Source: Phocoena phocoena (Eukaryota > Chordata > Mammalia > Artiodactyla > Phocoenidae). Taken from it: a stretch of 64,000 bases of DNA. A program made the translations under genes and the position numbers. The notes below the pieces were generated by a model that did not search any database, was not told the origin of the DNA, and was given only the letters and a program-made list of their open reading frames with translations. The DNA is taken from the NCBI RefSeq assembly GCF_963924675.1, contig NC_089226.1:48811124-48875123 (forward strand), written 5' to 3'. This document shows positions 59,926 to 64,000 of the stretch, piece by piece; the first letter of the stretch is position 1, and each line of letters begins with the position of its first letter.

Positions 59926-60599
59926 AGTCAGTAATCCTACGTATTTCCTGAGCTCCTTCTGTGTACCCAGATGCTGTGAAAAAATCTAGGAAAGTATACG
60001 ATCCTTGTCAATGAGAGAGTCTCATTGGAAAGACCAAATTTACATACATGAAATGGAAAATAGCAATAGAAACATACAAAAGTATAAATATCATTGTATA
60101 GGAACTGAGCCTATGCATAATATTTATTTCCAGACTACATTAATGCAATTTATAGAAGGAAAACAAGAGTAAGATGAGTTGAAAGTCCCAAATCAAATCA
60201 ATGCATACTTATTGATCAAAGTGTAGTAGAAAATAAGGAGAAATACAAGTATTGCATATGATACTCAGAAAGTTTGAAGTCTAGTCAAGGAGACAAGACA
60301 CAAATCTTTTGGGAGTCCTGGGAACCAATTAGAAAGTGCAGAAGAAACATCATCAAAACTAAAAAACAAACAACAACAAAAAAAAAACATTAAGGAATTA
60401 CCAGTTTGCTTTCAACATCTAATATGCAAGATCCTGCTGCATCTCTTACCTTCAGGGTGGTCTTTGCTTTGCCTGGGTCTTACTTGCTGCTCTTGCTAGA
60501 GATCTCAAATCACTGCAGGACTCTTGTGATGGAGACTCCTAGATAATGGAATCATAGAACAACTCAGTGTGGAAAACGTGGATCAGAAAGGCTGGTGTG
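59926..60599. other. DLG2 intron, possible family fragment
   Basis: 'gtatttcctgagctccttct' and 'gtgtacccagatgctgtgaa' near 59940 resemble the unnamed family head; the rest is unrecognised, with an A-rich run near 60360-60390. Confidence 0.3.
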
Positions 60600-60770
60600 A
60601 AATCTCAGCTGTCATTTTCTCTGAGCCTCAGTTTTCTCATCTATAACATAGGGATAGTGACAGTAATGCCTCATCAGTATGGTTTTGGGGAGATTAAATT
60701 AGGAGATATATATATATATATATATATATTCTTATAAATGGACAAGTAATATGTGTTTAATAAATGGTAA
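60600..60770 (+). mobile_element. MIR SINE, sense, with (TA)n inside
   Basis: 'ctctgagcctcagttttctc', 'atctataacatagggatagt' and 'gtgtttaataaatggtaatt' are in MIR order. A (TA)12 run at 60706-60729 interrupts it. Confidence 0.85.
60706..60729. repeat. (TA)n microsatellite
   Basis: About 12 perfect AT units. Confidence 0.95.
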
Positions 60771-60904
60771 TTTTCATGATCTAATCAGTTCTTTTTAGTG
60801 CAACTGGGCCACTAACATAGCATTGAGATCTCTGGGGCATAAACAATTCACAAACCATCCAATGGTACTTCATCCTTGTGATAGTCCATCTTTAGGGGCA
60901 TTAA

Positions 60905-61190
60905 CTAATGATAGCATTTAACATTGATTCTGAAATTTATGTTTACAAAGCACATTCAAATATATCACCTCATTTATTCTTCAGACAGCCTTTTTAGAAG
61001 GTGATTATTTCTATTTCCATTCTACAGAGAAGGAAAATGAGGCAAAGAGAGTTAGTGGGCTTGCCCCCAGATCAAATTACCAAGAAGTTGCTGAGCCCCC
61101 AAATCATATAATCAGGAAGTTGGTAAACCAAACTTGAGCCCATGTCTTCTGGCTCCAAACCTCATGTTCTTCTCCCTATACTACAGGCCT
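60905..61190 (-). mobile_element. MIR SINE, antisense
   Basis: 'tatatcacctcatttattct', 'ctatttccattctacagaga', 'aggaaaatgaggcaaagaga' and 'ggctccaaacctcatgttct' are in antisense MIR order. Confidence 0.85.
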
Positions 61191-62413
61191 CTTAACAAAC
61201 ACTGTTTTTTGGTGAGGTCCAGTGGAAACTGTCTTTCTCCAGAGCCCCTATTTATCCACAAGGTACTTGATATGAGGAGTTAACAAATAAACCATGACTA
61301 TTTAGTTGACCCACTATGCAGATATGTAGAACAGGGTCGTGTTTTCACTGACCAGTGATTTTAGTTAAAACCTGGAATTTTGTTCTGTAAAATCTGCTGG
61401 ATTGCCATTGGTTTTGCCATTAGATTAGGATTCCATAGGCACAGATTGACATTAAAAAGCTGTTAACTCTGTTAACTCCAGAGGGCATAGCTAATGAAAT
61501 GTCCCAAAGTTGGGTACTTGCGCAAACTACCGTGTCGTATAGGACAGCTCTCGATTAATCATGATGAGACTACTTCCTCTATCTAAATGAAATCTGCAGT
61601 TTGGGAAGGAGATTAAAGATCCTTCAGGGCATGAAGGAAAAGTTGCTGTGAATATTCTAGAAACAGAAAATAAAGATAGATCTACTTAATATTCATGAAG
61701 TCAGATTGGTTGATGCAAATAGATTGCAATCTCTTATTTGCTAATGACTTGGCTTGTAACACTCCTGTATCAGTTTTACACAGATTCCTATTCAACTTTA
61801 AAAGGAATGGCTGTATTTTGGACAATTTTTTTAAAGAAACTTTAGCATATATAATATGATTTTCTGTCACCTTTGACTAATTTTTAATTTTCTGAGGATA
61901 TCTAAAGTATATCATCAAAGGTGCATAAATGACAAAGAAAAGGTATAACACAGCATGAAAAATAAGTAAATATATGTAAGATGTCAATAAGTGAACCCTT
62001 CTATTTTGTTTTGTATACAACATACTCTCAAAAGCCAGTTTAAAGAAAAGAGTTGCATTGTTTTAGGTTTAATTTTGCTTCCATGAGAGAGAAATCAAAA
62101 TTCTTTAGCACAGCCGTTTCATAAAGAAATTTTTAACTCCTCGCCAAAGTTATTAGAAGTCCTTGCCTCTTACACTGCACAAATCCTCACTTCCTCACCT
62201 TTGAGATCTGTTGCTTACTTCATATCATTATGTGGTCAATGTAGCCAACATATATTTGAAGGGAGGAGGGTGAAAGGGACTCTGAGCCACTTCATTTATC
62301 CCCCCCGCAACACCTGACGTAGTGCTTATACCGGTTCTCAAGAAATACTGTTGAGCTCTTGGTTAAATAAGTTAACAGATCCTATCTCAGAACAGACAAC
62401 TTGTTATTTAAAA
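61191..62413. other. DLG2 intron before the shared exon, nothing recognised
   Basis: AT-rich with no firm repeat. It runs into the acceptor at 62414-62437. Confidence 0.45.
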
Positions 62414-62437
62414 CTTTTTTCTATTTCTCTTTTTTAG
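62414..62437 (+). promoter_or_regulatory. DLG2: Splice acceptor of the shared DLG2 exon
   Basis: A 22-base tract of C and T with a single A (62423) leads to AG at 62436-62437. This is a strong 3' splice site. Confidence 0.9.
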
Positions 62438-62491
62438 GCCAGCCCTGCTCCTATAATTGTCAACACAGATACTTTGGACACGATTCCTTAT
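62438..62491 (+). CDS. DLG2: DLG2 shared 18-codon exon before PDZ1 (ASPAPIIVNTDTLDTIPY)
   Basis: A 54-base exon bounded by a strong acceptor (tract 62414-62435, AG at 62436-62437) and a consensus donor GTAAGT at 62492. Both junctions are phase 0, so the exon is symmetric. The peptide is one I recognise as the DLG2 linker immediately upstream of PDZ1; in known PSD-93 it is followed by VNGTE and then the start of PDZ1 about 20 residues later. It has no domain of its own, being a flexible linker with one possible phosphorylatable Thr-rich stretch (NTDTLDT). It is the common acceptor for both alternative N-terminal exons in this window and is expected also to join longer N-termini encoded further upstream. 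The downstream exons lie outside the window. Confidence 0.95.
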
Positions 62492-64000
62492 GTAAGTAAC
62501 ATTTTTATTAAGACTATCTTTAAAAACCGATAGAACTCAATCAGCTGAATTTAAAATTTTGTACATATTCCGTTTTACCCAATCCAGATAATCGCATGAA
62601 ATGATGTGTAGCATGAGTTCTGTGAGTTTTCTTTTGATATTTGCTAACTCACAGCTTAGGCATGCTGACATTTTCCTCTTTGATTCATTGTTTTGTAAAG
62701 CACAAGGGCCTATCATGAGAAAAGTAAACCGCAGCCAGTTGTGATCAAATAATGTTAGTTTCTTAAGTGGTTCCCTGAAAAGAGATTGAACAAACTTTTC
62801 TGGGTTTCTTAATAAAGGAATACTCAAATCAATTTATATGATAGAGTCTAGAACATAATAAGTGATCATCAAATATTTGATGGATTTTGCTAGGCTTCTA
62901 ACAAGAACTGGAACAAAATTTTGGGAGGGTGAATTCTATCTATATGTAATAAGATGTATGGTTTTATAGAAGCATGGGGCATGAGATAAAAAGCACAGGC
63001 AGATCAGTAAAGCCCCAAATTCTGTATCTGAAATATAACCACTATGATGGCCAAAATTCTTGACGACAGTCTGGCTGGGCAGGGGTGATTGGAAAGTGGT
63101 GCTGGGCCACAGTGGTATGAGTGGTTGACTTTATGGAGGTCCATAAAGTCGTAAAGCTTTGTGAGTCGCCCTAGCTGATGGATAGAGGAGAGTGATTTAG
63201 GAAGATGGGACACAGATGCATGCAGACAGAAGGTTTGAAGCAAAGAGAAGGGCTGCAGGCATAATGCACAAGAACAAACGGATCCCTGGTCTTTGATTAA
63301 ATGAGTACAAAGTGCTTGGTAAGTACTGGCTATTCTCAGTCTTAGACCCCAACCTCAAATGCCTACAAGGACCAAGCAAGTCACAGAAATAGATGGAGCA
63401 GGAGGCATGGGGAGAGAGGGGAATAGAGAGCATGTGATCTTCCAAAGTGAGAGCAGCTGCCACTTGGCTCCAGTGGGTGGGGACCAAAGGGAAATGGGAT
63501 CAAGAGTTGCCTGATCATTCAGTTTCTCAAGAGAAATCAGAAATTTGAATTTTTATACAATTTTACAGGCAACTAATTCTCAAAAGTTCAAACACTCTGT
63601 GCCAAAGTGTGTTTGGTCTAAAGGCTGCCCTTTGGGAGATACCTGCCTCAGAGGAACTGGAGGCCCTGAGCAGGTTCTGCAAGCCGGGACTCGGCCACAG
63701 GGGAGCAGAATGCCAGAACTGGAGTGCAAGTTGGGACTTGGTTACAGGGACAAGTGATTAAAACTGGGACGCAGGGTCAGGACAGGAATAACAGCGAGCT
63801 TGACTTTAATGCTGAATCACCTGAACTACTGAACTAGGGCTTCTTAAATCTTTCTGAACAAGAGTCATTTGGGGTCAGACTGGAAATGGGGTTAAGCTTA
63901 CCGGTAGGAATCAAGTGGCCCCAGCTGTGGAAAGTAAACGACTCTGTTGGAAGGAAGCAAAGCAAATATTATAAAGACACACAGTATTCCCTATTCTCTC
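62492..64000. other. Start of the next DLG2 intron, nothing recognised
   Basis: Begins at the donor of the shared exon. No further exon. Open frames at 62537-62827, 63004-63243, 63197-63487 and 63545-63757 have no supporting signal. Parts of 63060-63480 may be old repeat debris. Confidence 0.45.

Larger units (their letters stand above)
1..64000 (+). other. DLG2: DLG2 locus, internal part (alternative-start region)
   Basis: Three phase-compatible coding segments at 7329-7637, 42805-42909 and 62438-62491 all lie on the + strand. The last encodes ASPAPIIVNTDTLDTIPY, which I recognise as the DLG2/PSD-93 segment just before PDZ1. DLG2 is a postsynaptic MAGUK with three PDZ domains, an SH3 and a guanylate-kinase-like domain; it anchors receptors and channels under the neuronal membrane. 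The exons coding those domains are not in this window. The known mammalian gene is very large (megabase scale), which fits the wide spacing. Everything outside the three exons is taken to be intron, or promoter for the local start exons. Confidence 0.9.

Noticed and set aside
1..64000. CRISPR arrays, bacterial operons, or phage and integrase genes
   Set aside because: The sequence is clearly mammalian; the repeats seen are dispersed retroelements and microsatellites, not regular spaced arrays.

Overview
The window is mammalian nuclear DNA and almost certainly cetacean. It is AT-rich and gene-poor, filled with L1, L2, MIR and hAT remnants. It carries two tRNA-derived SINEs of the CHR type: an older + strand copy at 18660-18999 and a less decayed - strand copy at 30434-30641. 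Their sequence is the form I associate with whales and dolphins. An L1 3' end of the cetartiodactyl type occurs twice. I cannot name the species. No long open reading frame is present; the longest, 136 codons, lies in repeat-derived sequence.

The gene here is DLG2 (PSD-93/chapsyn-110), a synaptic MAGUK scaffold, read on the + strand. Only three coding segments fall in the window; everything else is intronic or lies upstream of the local start exons. Two are alternative N-terminal exons: 7329-7637 (103 codons, cysteine-containing) and 42805-42909 (35 codons). Each ends in a phase-0 donor. The third, 62438-62491, is a shared 18-codon exon (ASPAPIIVNTDTLDTIPY) with phase 0 at both ends, lying just before PDZ1. 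Either start exon can splice onto it without a frame change, giving two proteins with different N-termini and the same PDZ-SH3-GK body. Distances are about 35 kb between the start exons and about 20 kb from the second start exon to the shared exon. The PDZ1 exons lie beyond position 64000.

Layout: 1-1556 is a degenerate L1 3' part. 2.3-7.1 kb is mostly unique sequence with one old repeat. 7.1-7.64 kb is the first alternative exon with its leader. 7.6-36 kb is intron with MIR, L2, hAT, SINE and short L1 insertions, several with target-site duplications I could read. 36.04-39.3 kb is a long decayed antisense L1. 39.3-42.8 kb is L2 plus unique sequence leading to the second alternative exon. 42.9-62.4 kb is intron with many MIRs and an L1 inserted into a MIR. 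62.4-64 kb holds the shared exon and the start of the next intron.

The biology of interest is alternative promoter and first-exon use at DLG2. I saw no undescribed gene system. Repeat names and boundaries come from remembered family hallmarks, not from a search, and boundaries are approximate unless a target-site duplication fixes them.
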